This document shows positions 8,374-17,289 of a DNA stretch of 25,640 nucleotides, piece after piece (the first letter of the stretch is position 1; the number at the start of each line of letters is the position of its first letter). Position numbers and translations under genes: made by a program. Under the pieces are notes generated by a model. That model was not told where the DNA came from. It saw nothing but the letters and a program-made list of their open reading frames with translations, and made no database searches. Origin of the DNA: Hyphomicrobiales bacterium (GTDB taxonomy: Bacteria; Pseudomonadota; Alphaproteobacteria; Rhizobiales; HXMU1428-3); NCBI GenBank assembly GCA_021775385.1, contig JAJFHW010000091.1, forward strand, positions 1-25,640, in the 5' to 3' direction.

Positions 8374-9802
8374 TGAGATATTAATTGCAGATGACGACGC
8401 CGCCATTCGCACGGTACTCACTCAGGCTTTAAGTCGGGCCGGTTATTCACCTCGAGCGACAAGCAATGCAGCAACACTCTGGCGCTGGGCCGAAGCTGGA
8501 GATGGAGACCTCATTATAACGGATGTTGTCATGCCAGATGAAAATGCCTTCAACCTCATCCCGCAAATAAAAAAACAACGGCCAGACCTCCCTATCATTG
8601 TCATGAGTGCCGAAAACACCATCATGACGGCAATCAAAGCGTCAGAAAAAGGGGCCTTTGATTATCTGCCAAAACCGTTTGACTTAAAGGAATTAATGAA
8701 CGTCATTGCGCGCGCACTAGAAGAGCCTGCCAAACCAAATATCAATACTAAAGTTGAAGAAGACAACGAGCAGTTACCACTTATTGGCCGCTCAATTGCG
8801 ATGCAGGACATTTATCGCGTTATAGCCAGGGTCATGAAAACTGATCTATCTGTAATGATACGAGGCGAAAGTGGCACTGGTAAAGAATTGGTCGCCAGAG
8901 CACTACATGATTTTTCAAATCGTGTAGCAGGTCCTTTCGTTGCAATCAATATGGCTGCCATTCCAAGGGAGTTAATCGAAAGCGAATTGTTTGGCCATGA
9001 AAAAGGAGCTTTTACTGGGGCTCAGGGGCGTCACATTGGTCGTTTTGAACAAGCCGAAGGCGGCACTCTATTCCTGGATGAAATAGGTGACATGCCTCTA
9101 GAAGCGCAAACAAGGTTACTAAGGGTTCTTCAAGAAGGTGAGTACACTAGGGTTGGTGGGCGCGTACCTATCAAAACCAATGTAAGAATTGTCGCCGCTA
9201 CGCACAGAGATTTACAAAAACTCATCCATGCGGGCACCTTCAGAGAAGATCTTTACTACAGATTAAATGTGGTTCCAATTAAAGTACCACCATTAAGATC
9301 CAGATTAGACGACATTTCAGACTTAGCTCATCATTTTTTACGTAAAGCCGAAGAACAAGGCCTTCCAGTAAAGCGTTTTGAAACTGAAGCTATTAAACGT
9401 ATGCAAACGTACCAATGGCCTGGTAATGTCCGAGAATTAGAAAATTTTGTACAACGTATCACGGCCCTTCACCCAGAAGAGATCATTACAAAAACAGTTG
9501 TGGAAGAAGAACTTTCAAGTTCAATTTCCCCATCTGAACCCGTAATGAAAGAAGAAAAATCTTTGCCCGGTTTTGTAGCAAACCACTTGCAAAATTATTT
9601 TACCACATTTGGCGCTGATCTACCCCCACCAGGCCTCTATGACAGGGTCATAAAAGAAGTGGAAAAGCCCCTTATTCTGGCCGCGTTAGCAGCCACAAAT
9701 GGCAATCAGATTAAAGCGTCAGACCTTCTTGGTATTAACCGAAATACATTGAGAAAAAAAATAAGAGACCTGGATATTCAATTCCATCCAATTCGTCACT
9801 AA
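8363..9802 (+). CDS. ntrC: Nitrogen regulator NtrC, sigma-54 activator
   Basis: Response regulator that activates sigma-54 promoters for nitrogen assimilation. The receiver domain (1-120) has the acidic pocket at Asp10-Asp12, phosphoacceptor Asp54 and Lys104. The AAA+ domain (about 138-375) has Walker A GESGTGKE (168-175), an intact sigma-54 contact loop GAFTGA (215-220) and Walker B LFLDE ending at Asp239-Glu240. The C-terminal Fis-type helix-turn-helix ends the 479-residue protein ([17 protein letters not shown]). The start overlaps the ntrB stop and has a good AGGAAATAGG upstream. A probable intrinsic terminator follows at 9844, so NtrBC and NtrYX can be expressed separately. Confidence 0.97.
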   Translation: MPNNEILIADDDAAIRTVLTQALSRAGYSPRATSNAATLWRWAEAGDGDLIITDVVMPDENAFNLIPQIKKQRPDLPIIVMSAENTIMTAIKASEKGAFDYLPKPFDLKELMNVIARALEEPAKPNINTKVEEDNEQLPLIGRSIAMQDIYRVIARVMKTDLSVMIRGESGTGKELVARALHDFSNRVAGPFVAINMAAIPRELIESELFGHEKGAFTGAQGRHIGRFEQAEGGTLFLDEIGDMPLEAQTRLLRVLQEGEYTRVGGRVPIKTNVRIVAATHRDLQKLIHAGTFREDLYYRLNVVPIKVPPLRSRLDDISDLAHHFLRKAEEQGLPVKRFETEAIKRMQTYQWPGNVRELENFVQRITALHPEEIITKTVVEEELSSSISPSEPVMKEEKSLPGFVANHLQNYFTTFGADLPPPGLYDRVIKEVEKPLILAALAATNGNQIKASDLLGINRNTLRKKIRDLDIQFHPIRH

Positions 9803-10054
9803 ACAGTCACTTAGCAACGACAAATTGTATTTTAGAGAAAAATGGGTTAGTTGGTAAAAAAAATGCCGACTGCCCTTTTTGTTGCCATAATATCTCAGTT
9901 AGTGTCATGTAATCATCATGGAATTTCTGTTAATCATCTTACACAAATAAAACTTGTGTTTCATGGGAAAAACTGTCACTCATTAGCAACAGCAAATTGT
10001 GATGCTTTCTGATCACAGTTAGATGGAATTTCATCAGAAATTATCTAACACAAA
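9802..10054. repeat. Diverged duplication in the ntrC-ntrY gap
   Basis: Two blocks recur in the same order. Block 1 (AACNGTCACT, TAGCAAC, CAAATTGT) is at 9802-9828 and 9971-10000. Block 2 (CAGTTAG, then ATGGAATTTC, then ATCTNACACAAA) is at 9896-9947 and 10016-10054. Spacings differ, as after deletions in an old tandem copy. In the second copy block 2 folds into a 13-bp hairpin (GTTAGAT and AATTTC pairing with GAAATT and ATCTAAC, two bulged G) 34 nt before ntrY. Confidence 0.6.
9844..9880 (+). terminator. Probable intrinsic terminator after ntrC
   Basis: GGGTTAGTTGGT (9844-9855) can pair with GCCGACTGCCC (9865-9875) with three G-U pairs and one bulged T. The loop is A-rich and five T follow. 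The stem is moderate in strength. Confidence 0.55.
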
Positions 10055-10083
10055 ACTGTACACTAGTCTGTGTATCTGAGTTT

Positions 10084-12510
10084 ATGAACGGTAAAGAGTT
10101 TCGGTCTTATAAAATGTCAGAACAAAAAATTAACATAGAAGCCGAGCAAACAGGCTCCCCCAAAAAGGGTCCCGAAGAACAGCCAACCCTTCAAAAAAAT
10201 CAAACCAATAAAAACTCCTTAAAAAACACCGCCCGACTCACCAAAGAAACAGTACAAAAATCAGCAAAAAAGCTCATTGAAGCGGGCAACATAGTCTCTC
10301 ATATAGACAGACCACTCCTATTTAAAGCCGGACTAATCACCGTTGTAATGGCTCTTCTGTCAGCAGTCGTCACATTTTTGATCCTGACAGGCCTCACACC
10401 GATAGCGCCGTCGAATAATGTGGTCATCACTGTGCTATTGATAAACTGCGCATTAATTCTCGCTCTAGTCACCATTGTACTCTGGCAAATCTATCTTTTG
10501 TGGCAAGATAGAAAAGGTCAAACAGCCGGAGCAGAGCTTCACATACGTATCGTTAGTCTCTTCTGCATGATTGCCATGCTGCCTGCTATCATTCTTGCTA
10601 TATTCGCCAGTTTTTCCCTGGATCAACGCCTTGATTATTGGTTCTCAAAACGAATTGCCGCCATCATTGACACATCTGGTGATGTAGCCCGTTCTTTCCT
10701 AGATGAGCACGGCCAAGTCATTCGATCTGATATTGTGGCCATGGCAACAGATCTGGATGAGAGCTGGAAGTCCATACAAGGTAATAGAGAAAAGTTTGAT
10801 CAAATTCTAACGTCTCAAACAGCTTTGCGATCTTTGCAAATGTCTTATGTTTTTGATGCTGACGGAGTTGTCCTAGCTAAAGCCGCAACAGAACCAAACC
10901 GATATTTCACACAACCTGACAATGTCGTCATGGCAACGGTAGATAATAATAAAGTCTCGATAATACCACCTGGTTCGACAAATGAATTAGCCGCCATCAA
11001 AAAGTTAGAAAAAATACCAGGTGCCTATCTCTATGTGTACCGACAAGTAAATCAAAACGTCATAAAACACCTTAATCGTACCAAAGAACATATCGCCGCT
11101 TACAAATCCTTACAGAAAAACAGAGCCGGCATTCAGGTTGCCTTTGGCTTAATGTATGTTCTCATTGCATTAATCCTTCTCCTTGCAGCTGTCTGGTTAG
11201 GAATTTGGCTTGCTAACCGCATTATCTCACCTATCAGAGACCTGATCAGCGCAGCTCAAAAAGTATCAGCTGGTGATTTGGATGCAGAAGTACCAGTGCA
11301 TAAAAGAGATGGCGACGTAGGTCATTTGACCAAAACATTCAATAATATGACTGGTCAATTACGCCAGCAGCGCGATAATTTAATGGAAGCTAATTTCACC
11401 ATAGATGAAAGACGACGCTTTATTGAAGCGGTTCTTTCAAGCGTTAGCGCTGGGATCATGGGCGCAGATTTGAATGGAAAGATCAATCTTGTCAATAAAA
11501 GCGCTGGGGCGCTCCTTGTAAAAAATGAAGAAGACCTAGTTGGGCTACCATTGAGCACGGCCGTGCCTGAAATTTATGAAATCTGGCGTGATTTAAAACA
11601 GGAACAAAAAACTGACTGCGAAAAACAAATCACACTAATGGCAGGAGATGTCGAACGCAGTTTTGCCGTCCGGGTAACTGAAGAGAGTTCAGAAGACCAG
11701 GAATATGGCTACGTGATTACCTTTGATGATATAACGGAACTCGTTAGTGCAGAACGAAACAGCGCATGGTCAGACATTGCTCGCCGCATTGCTCATGAGA
11801 TAAAAAATCCACTCACACCAATTCAACTTTCAGCAGAACGTATTCGCCGTAAATATGGTGATAAAATTAAAGAAGATCGCGATGTTTTCGACAAATGTAC
11901 AGATACTATCATCAGACAAGTGGCCGACATAGGCCGTATGGTCGATGAATTCTCATCATTTGCAAGATTGCCAACACCAACTATGGAATTTCAAGACATC
12001 CGTGAAGTGGTGAAAGAAGCTGTCTTTTTATTCCAGGTCAGTGAATCCAACATAAAAATAAATGTCGATGTGCCTAACGAAACCGTCATTGCCTATTTCG
12101 ACCGCCGATTAATTAATCAGGCCGTGACGAACTTGGTGAAAAACGCCAGTGAAGCAATTGAAACAGCCAAAGAAAACGGCATAGATGTAAACGGCGAAAT
12201 AGAAACATGTGTTCGGATTAAAAACCAAACTGTCTATATCGACGTGCTTGATAATGGTTGCGGCCTTCCAAAAAACAATCGCAACAGATTAACCGAACCA
12301 TATATGACCACAAGAACCAAAGGGACGGGGCTTGGGCTGGCAATTGTACAAAGAATTACAGAGCAGCATGGGGGTTCGCTGCGTTTAGCAGATGCACCAG
12401 TTACTGCAAAAAGAAAACATGGAGCGAAAATCAGTTTGGTTATTCCATTAAAGACACCTGCTGATCAAAAACCATCTGATCAAAAAAAAGAAAAATCAAA
12501 CGCTGCTTAA
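10084..12510 (+). CDS. ntrY: Membrane sensor kinase NtrY
   Basis: Transmembrane histidine kinase, partner of NtrX; in alphaproteobacteria the pair is tied to nitrogen metabolism, redox or envelope control. The 808 residues are arranged as a charged Lys/Gln/Asn-rich cytoplasmic segment (1-70), three hydrophobic helices (about 78-104, 112-140 and 154-178), an extracytoplasmic region (about 180-348), a fourth helix (about 351-376), HAMP (377-430), PAS (about 440-545), and the kinase core with His571 in [13 protein letters not shown]. The ATPase part shows NLVKNASEAI, DNGCGLP and GTGLGLAIV. The tail is Lys-rich. An alternative ATG at 10114 (MSEQ) is possible; neither start has a strong ribosome-binding site. 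ntrX follows after 74 bp. Confidence 0.95.
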   Translation: MNGKEFRSYKMSEQKINIEAEQTGSPKKGPEEQPTLQKNQTNKNSLKNTARLTKETVQKSAKKLIEAGNIVSHIDRPLLFKAGLITVVMALLSAVVTFLILTGLTPIAPSNNVVITVLLINCALILALVTIVLWQIYLLWQDRKGQTAGAELHIRIVSLFCMIAMLPAIILAIFASFSLDQRLDYWFSKRIAAIIDTSGDVARSFLDEHGQVIRSDIVAMATDLDESWKSIQGNREKFDQILTSQTALRSLQMSYVFDADGVVLAKAATEPNRYFTQPDNVVMATVDNNKVSIIPPGSTNELAAIKKLEKIPGAYLYVYRQVNQNVIKHLNRTKEHIAAYKSLQKNRAGIQVAFGLMYVLIALILLLAAVWLGIWLANRIISPIRDLISAAQKVSAGDLDAEVPVHKRDGDVGHLTKTFNNMTGQLRQQRDNLMEANFTIDERRRFIEAVLSSVSAGIMGADLNGKINLVNKSAGALLVKNEEDLVGLPLSTAVPEIYEIWRDLKQEQKTDCEKQITLMAGDVERSFAVRVTEESSEDQEYGYVITFDDITELVSAERNSAWSDIARRIAHEIKNPLTPIQLSAERIRRKYGDKIKEDRDVFDKCTDTIIRQVADIGRMVDEFSSFARLPTPTMEFQDIREVVKEAVFLFQVSESNIKINVDVPNETVIAYFDRRLINQAVTNLVKNASEAIETAKENGIDVNGEIETCVRIKNQTVYIDVLDNGCGLPKNNRNRLTEPYMTTRTKGTGLGLAIVQRITEQHGGSLRLADAPVTAKRKHGAKISLVIPLKTPADQKPSDQKKEKSNAA

Positions 12511-12584
12511 ATAAAAACGAATTTTGAATTTTGAATTGTAAATAACGAAAACTTTAAGACCACTTTTGTTAATAGGGCTATGAC

Positions 12585-13988
12585 ATGATTTCAGACATTC
12601 TGATTGTCGACGATGAAGCAGATATCCGAGACCTCATTTCGGGAATACTAGAAGATGAGGGGCACAGCACACGTCTGGCCAAAAACAGCGATGAAGCACT
12701 CGCAGCTGTTGAAGAGAGAAAACCACATTTGGTCATCTTGGACATCTGGCTGCAAGGCAGCCGCATGGATGGCCTTGAGGTGTTAAACCAAGTAAAGAAA
12801 CGCCATCCTGATCTACCTGTAGTTATCATTTCAGGTCATGGTAACGTTGAAACAGCGGTCACAGCGATTAAACTTGGGGCCTATGATTATGTAGAAAAGC
12901 CTTTCAAAGCAGATCGCTTGCTACTCATTACGGCAAGAGCTTTAGAAGCCTCTAAACTGCGCCGTGAGAATAAAGAACTAAAAGAAAAAAATCCACAAAG
13001 CACGGAGCTAATTGGCCTCTCTGCTTCCATGACTTCGCTCAACCAAAAAATAGAAAAAGTAGCCCCTACCAACAGTCGTGTCATGTTTACAGGACCCTCT
13101 GGCTGTGGCAAGGAACTCGCAGCTCGTGTTATGCATGAAAAGTCTCTAAGGCCAACGGGTCCATTCGTTGTGATTAACGCAGCAGTCATGGCACCAGAAC
13201 GTATGGAAGAAGAACTGTTCGGCATTGAAGGTGAGGGAGGCTTTGCACGCAAAGTCGGCGCACTAGAAGAAGCTCATGGTGGCACTTTATTCGTTGATGA
13301 AGTCGCGGATATGCCAATGGAAACACAAGGTAAAATCTTGCGTGTTTTAGTTGAACAAAAATTCCAAAGGTTACGCGGAGACAGAAAAGTTGAAGTTGAT
13401 GTTCGCATCATGTCCTCAACCAGTAAAGACTTAAACAAAGAAATGCTGGACGGGAATTTCAGAGAAGATCTTTATCATCGTCTATCTGTAGTTCCTATTA
13501 AAGTTCCAGGTCTAGCAGAGAGAAGAGAAGATATCCCAGGCCTTGTTGATTTCTTCATGAACCAAATTTCTATTTCATCAGGCCTCCCTGTAAGACGTAT
13601 AGGTGATGATGCTATGGCAATCCTGCAAACAAATGAGTGGCCTGGAAATGTCCGCCAATTAAGAAACATGGTCGAACGAGTAATGATCCTGACAGACGGA
13701 GAAGCAAGCGCTGTCGTAAGTGCTGACATGCTCCCAGATGACGCCGGAAATTCCGCTGGCTTCGCCTCAAGTGGAAATAACGGCGAGCATTTCATGTCTC
13801 TGCCGTTAAGAGAAGCAAGAGAAATTTTCGAACGTGAATATTTAATGGCCCAAATCAATAGATTTGGTGGTAACATTTCTAGAACTGCTGAGTTTGTCGG
13901 AATGGAACGCTCAGCATTACACAGAAAATTACGAGCGTTAGGTGTGAATTCATCTGAAAGACAAACAGCAAAAGCAGAAACCAACTAA
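12585..13988 (+). CDS. ntrX: Response regulator NtrX, without the GAFTGA loop
   Basis: Partner of NtrY. The receiver (1-120) has Asp9-Asp10, phosphoacceptor Asp53 and Lys105. A central AAA+ domain carries Walker A GPSGCGKE (170-177) and Walker B LFVDE (235-239). A C-terminal Fis-type helix-turn-helix is at about 430-455. Where NtrC has GAFTGA, the segment after LFGIEGE reads GGFARKVGALEEA, so the sigma-54 contact motif is absent. Loss of this loop is known for several alphaproteobacterial NtrX proteins, which points to regulation without sigma-54. The start codon ATG 12585 overlaps a two-codon ORF (ATG ACA TGA). trkA starts 19 bp downstream, making ntrYX-trkA a likely transcript. Confidence 0.96.
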   Translation: MISDILIVDDEADIRDLISGILEDEGHSTRLAKNSDEALAAVEERKPHLVILDIWLQGSRMDGLEVLNQVKKRHPDLPVVIISGHGNVETAVTAIKLGAYDYVEKPFKADRLLLITARALEASKLRRENKELKEKNPQSTELIGLSASMTSLNQKIEKVAPTNSRVMFTGPSGCGKELAARVMHEKSLRPTGPFVVINAAVMAPERMEEELFGIEGEGGFARKVGALEEAHGGTLFVDEVADMPMETQGKILRVLVEQKFQRLRGDRKVEVDVRIMSSTSKDLNKEMLDGNFREDLYHRLSVVPIKVPGLAERREDIPGLVDFFMNQISISSGLPVRRIGDDAMAILQTNEWPGNVRQLRNMVERVMILTDGEASAVVSADMLPDDAGNSAGFASSGNNGEHFMSLPLREAREIFEREYLMAQINRFGGNISRTAEFVGMERSALHRKLRALGVNSSERQTAKAETN

Positions 13989-14007
13989 AAAAAATAACAA
14001 GGCCCAA

Positions 14008-15384
14008 ATGAAAGTAATAATATGTGGCGCAGGTCAAGTCGGTTACGGCATCGCTGAGCGGTTAGCAGCTGAAAACAACGATGTCGCTGTAATCGACAAC
14101 TCTCCAGAACTGGTTCAAAGAGTAAATGACACCCTTGATGTGCGCGGATATTTAGGCCACGGCGCCCATCCAGTCACCCTTGATGAAGTTGGTGCTAAAG
14201 ACGCTGACATGATTATTGCTGTTACCCTTTATGATGAAGTGAATATGGTCGCCTGTCAGGTGGCCCATTCGCTATTTGGCATTCCTACAAAAATCGCACG
14301 TATCCGTGCTCAAACTTATCTAGAACCTCATTGGCAAGATTTGTTCACCAGAAATCATATGCCAATTGACGTTATCATTTCTCCCGAAATTGAAGTAGGT
14401 GACATGGTCATGCGCCGCTTGGGGTTACCTGGCGCATTTGAAACTGTGAATTTTGCTGAAGGGGACATTACCTTCATAGGGGTAAGTTGCACAGAAGAAT
14501 GCCCTATAATTAACACCCCCCTACGGCAGCTAACCGAGCTATTTCCAGATCTAAAAGCTTTAGTGGTAGCAGCCACCAGAAATGGCAAGTTATTCGTCCC
14601 ATCAAGTGATGACGCGCTTCTACCAGGGGATGATGTTTATCTCGTTGCCAAAACAACAGAAGTTCAGAGAACTTTAAAAATATTTGGTCACACTGAGAAA
14701 ACAGCCCAACGTGTAATTATTGCAGGTGGTGGTAACATTGGTCTTTATGTTGGTAAAAAACTTGAAGAAAGCGCAAGCAACAGACGCGCAAAAATAGTCG
14801 AGTTAGATAGAAGCCGGGCCATCGAAATCGCTGAAAAGCTCGACAGAACTGTTGTGCTAAATGGCAGTGCTCTCAACGAAGAAATTTTAAAAGAAGCAGA
14901 TGTAACATCTGCAGATACGCTAATCGCTGTCACCAATGATGATCAGGTCAATATACTCTCTTCGGTTCTTGCAAGAAGGTTAGGCTGTGAGAGAAACTTA
15001 TGCCTTGTTAACAACATGTCATACATGCCTCTTGTTCGCTCATTAAATATTGGAGATAGCATTAACCCAAGAGCAATCACAGTTTCTAAAATCTTGCAGC
15101 ATGTAAGGCGAGGGCGCATCAGAGGCGTTCACTCTGTTCACAATGGCACAGGCGAAGTCATCGAGGCTGAAGCCCTAGAAACATCTCCATTAATTGGCGT
15201 ACCATTAAAGAAACTACAATTGCCTCACGGTATTCGCCTCGGAGCCATACACAGAAAAGGTGAAGTGATCATTCCAAATGGTGAAACAGAAATCATCGCC
15301 AATGACAGAATTATTATTTTTGCACTTACAGAAAGTGTTCGCCAGGTCGAGCACCTATTCAGAGTTAGTCTTGAGTATTTTTAA
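14008..15384 (+). CDS. trkA: Trk potassium uptake protein TrkA
   Basis: Cytoplasmic regulatory subunit of the Trk K+ uptake system, binding NAD(H) and nucleotides and gating TrkH. The 458 residues hold two tandem RCK units. The first Rossmann motif is GAGQVG (7-12) and the second is GGGNIG (240-245), each followed by an acidic strand end (VIDNS, VELDRS). Each unit ends in a TrkA-C domain; the last closes with IIANDRIIIFALTE. AAGG lies about eight bases before the ATG. It follows ntrX by 19 bp, an arrangement frequent in rhizobia, and trkH is 146 bp downstream beyond a hairpin repeat. Confidence 0.97.
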   Translation: MKVIICGAGQVGYGIAERLAAENNDVAVIDNSPELVQRVNDTLDVRGYLGHGAHPVTLDEVGAKDADMIIAVTLYDEVNMVACQVAHSLFGIPTKIARIRAQTYLEPHWQDLFTRNHMPIDVIISPEIEVGDMVMRRLGLPGAFETVNFAEGDITFIGVSCTEECPIINTPLRQLTELFPDLKALVVAATRNGKLFVPSSDDALLPGDDVYLVAKTTEVQRTLKIFGHTEKTAQRVIIAGGGNIGLYVGKKLEESASNRRAKIVELDRSRAIEIAEKLDRTVVLNGSALNEEILKEADVTSADTLIAVTNDDQVNILSSVLARRLGCERNLCLVNNMSYMPLVRSLNIGDSINPRAITVSKILQHVRRGRIRGVHSVHNGTGEVIEAEALETSPLIGVPLKKLQLPHGIRLGAIHRKGEVIIPNGETEIIANDRIIIFALTESVRQVEHLFRVSLEYF

Positions 15385-15465
15385 ACAAGACAAATTAACT
15401 AGAGTGACGACTAACGAGTATCGCCTAAATTGGAATCAGCTTTAGGAAAAGCCCGGTTACCGCGA

Positions 15466-15490
15466 CGGTTGCTAGTGAGCAACCCGAAGG
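15466..15490 (+). repeat. Hairpin-GAAGG repeat, copy A (trkA-trkH gap)
   Basis: CGGTTGCT, loop AGTG, AGCAACC, then CGAAGG, 25 nt. The stem GGTTGCT/AGCAACC is a perfect seven pairs. It matches copy C at 22113 at 21 of 25 positions, and all four differences are transitions. It lies 40 nt before trkH and is not its ribosome-binding site. No T-tract follows, so it is not an intrinsic terminator. Confidence 0.75.
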
Positions 15491-15530
15491 AGCTCTAAAA
15501 AGATTCACATAAAGATTTCATGGATAACAA

Positions 15531-17003
15531 ATGAACGGCCATGCACTAGGATATATATATGGATGGGGGTTAGCGCTCTTCTCATTAACAGTAATCCCCC
15601 CTCTCATCATTGCTCTTGCTAATAATGAAGCTTTGCCATTGGCTGCCTTTCTAGTCACAGGGCTGGCGTCCGGTTTCTTTGGGGGCTCGCTCATAATTGC
15701 TCTAAAAGGGCGCGAGATTGAAGTCTCCCGGCGCGAAAAAATTGTTTTGGTGATTGGGCTTTGGGCAACCTTTTGCCTCATAAGCGCCATCCCTTTTGAA
15801 GCATCAAACGCAATTCCAAGCCGATTAAACGCGATATTCGAAGCAACTTCAGGACTCACCACAACAGGGGCAACACTCATTGAGCAAATATCAAATTTGC
15901 CTCAATCCATTATCTATTGGCGTGCTCAACTACAGTGGGTCGGTGGCTTCATGACCCTATTCACAATCACCTACGCTTTGGTCCGCTTCATGGGCGCAGA
16001 ACGCGTCACAAAAGAAATATATAAAACCACAAGTTCAGTAAATGATGAAAAGTTACATCTTTTCACAACTCTAAGATTGATCATACCTGTCTATTTAGGG
16101 TTGAGCGTTGCATTGCTTTTCGCTCTTCTCATTAGTGGCATTCCCATTTTCGATGCCATTTGTCTAACTCTCTCTACAGTTTCAACTGGTGGCTTTATGC
16201 CAAGAGACGGGGCTCTATCCACCTATGGTAATATAAATATCTTATGGATATTGAGTATCTTTATGTTCCTTGGGAGTGTTAGCATTCTATGGGTGAGTTA
16301 CTTCATCAAACAGGAATGGCTAAACTTAAAAAAATTCACGGAACCTCTTTGGATTGGAGGCGCTATATTAACTCTTACCCTTGTAATGTTGTCTTTAAAA
16401 TTAACATTCGATGGCGGGCGAGAGTTTTTAGCTGTAAACAAAGAAGCCGCAACAGCACTTATGAATGCTGTATCTTTAATTTCAACGACGGGTTTTGCAG
16501 CCAGCACATATAGTTTTGAACACATCTCACCAGCAATAGCCATCATCTTAATGTTGATCGGTGGTGGCGTACTCTCAACAGCAGGTGGTGTTAAATTCAC
16601 ACGCATTTTAATGATGTTCCGCCAGTCAAATAGAGAGTTACGCTCCCTAATATACCCTCATGAAGTACGCCCACTTTATTTAAGCAATGAAAATAAAGAT
16701 CACCTGTTTATCTCAACAGTTTGGGTCACCTTTGGATTAACTGTATTGGTCATATCACTTTTAGCTGCGATCCTGTCATTCCATGGTATGGGTCTAGAAG
16801 AAGCCTTCTTTGCTGCGACCGGTATAATATCAAATTGCGGTGCATGCTATCAACAAATGTCATTTGTTCATCTGAATGAGACCATACCAATTATAGAGTT
16901 AGCAAAAACAGCTAAAATAGCCATGATTATTGGAATGATAATAGGGCGGCTAGAAATACTAATCATCATAAGTCTCTTTAACATATCATTCTGGAGACAT
17001 TGA
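15531..17003 (+). CDS. trkH: Trk potassium uptake membrane subunit TrkH
   Basis: Inner-membrane K+ translocating subunit, 490 residues, built of four membrane-pore-membrane repeats. The four pore loops are visible: TSGLTTTGAT (107-116), TVSTGGFMPRDG (about 216-227), LISTTGFAAS (about 317-326) and ATGIISNCGACY (about 429-440). The first three have the canonical filter glycine. In the fourth, the usual N-x-G-P reads N-C-G-A, giving two cysteines near the pore, a variation worth noting. The ribosome-binding site is weak. The gene is separated from trkA by 146 bp carrying the hairpin repeat, and from dat by 286 bp carrying further copies. Confidence 0.95.
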   Translation: MNGHALGYIYGWGLALFSLTVIPPLIIALANNEALPLAAFLVTGLASGFFGGSLIIALKGREIEVSRREKIVLVIGLWATFCLISAIPFEASNAIPSRLNAIFEATSGLTTTGATLIEQISNLPQSIIYWRAQLQWVGGFMTLFTITYALVRFMGAERVTKEIYKTTSSVNDEKLHLFTTLRLIIPVYLGLSVALLFALLISGIPIFDAICLTLSTVSTGGFMPRDGALSTYGNINILWILSIFMFLGSVSILWVSYFIKQEWLNLKKFTEPLWIGGAILTLTLVMLSLKLTFDGGREFLAVNKEAATALMNAVSLISTTGFAASTYSFEHISPAIAIILMLIGGGVLSTAGGVKFTRILMMFRQSNRELRSLIYPHEVRPLYLSNENKDHLFISTVWVTFGLTVLVISLLAAILSFHGMGLEEAFFAATGIISNCGACYQQMSFVHLNETIPIIELAKTAKIAMIIGMIIGRLEILIIISLFNISFWRH

Positions 17004-17158
17004 TCTATACGGATGCTTGTGAGTTAATAAAAATACACTTAAAAATGACAGTTAATATAAGAGAACAATACGAAGAAGGTGTTCAGGCCTTTTTGAGATG
17101 CAGGAAATGCAGCCAGGAGCATCCAGCGCCTAGCGTTACCCTCTGGAGACCTCTAGGG

Positions 17159-17183
17159 CGGTTGCGTAGCACACCAACTGAAG
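17159..17183 (+). repeat. Hairpin-GAAGG repeat, copy B0 (trkH-dat gap)
   Basis: CGGTTGC, loop region, CCAAC, then TGAAG. The inner stem is GGTTG/CAACT with a G-U pair. GGGC (17156-17159) can pair with GTCC (17183-17186) as an outer stem. The CGGTTGC start and the CAACTGAAG end are shared with the copy 36 bp downstream. Confidence 0.55.
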
Positions 17184-17218
17184 TCCAACAAAACGAATAG
17201 CCGTGAGAGTGTCAGAGA

Positions 17219-17279
17219 CGGTTGCTGGACCGGTTTCTAGTGGGAAAAAAGAAGGTCCATTAAAAAGTGCAACTGAAGG
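17219..17279 (+). repeat. Nested hairpin-GAAGG repeats, copies B-outer and B-inner
   Basis: The outer copy is split: left half CGGTTGCT (17219-17226) and right half GTGCAACTGAAGG (17267-17279), with GGTTGC pairing to GCAACT. Its loop contains a second copy at 17231-17255, beginning CGGTTTCTAGTGGG and ending in GAAGG, enclosed by a perfect GGACC/GGTCC stem (17227-17231, 17254-17258). The final GAAGG is the Shine-Dalgarno of dat, nine bases before its ATG. Confidence 0.65.
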
Positions 17280-17289
17280 AACAATAAGA

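Noticed and set aside
9853..9867. GG-N10-GC sigma-54-like spacing in the ntrC-ntrY gap
   Set aside because: Only the GG and GC match well, and the bases are explained by the stem and A-rich loop of the ntrC terminator.
17000..17200. 66-codon open frame from the trkH stop to the dat leader
   Set aside because: It starts at TTG inside the trkH end, has no ribosome-binding site or recognisable protein pattern, and coincides with the hairpin repeats.
17203..17289. 29-codon N-terminal extension of dat
   Set aside because: Homology begins at MSRTIYVNG; the extension is encoded by the nested repeats, and a good Shine-Dalgarno precedes ATG 17290.
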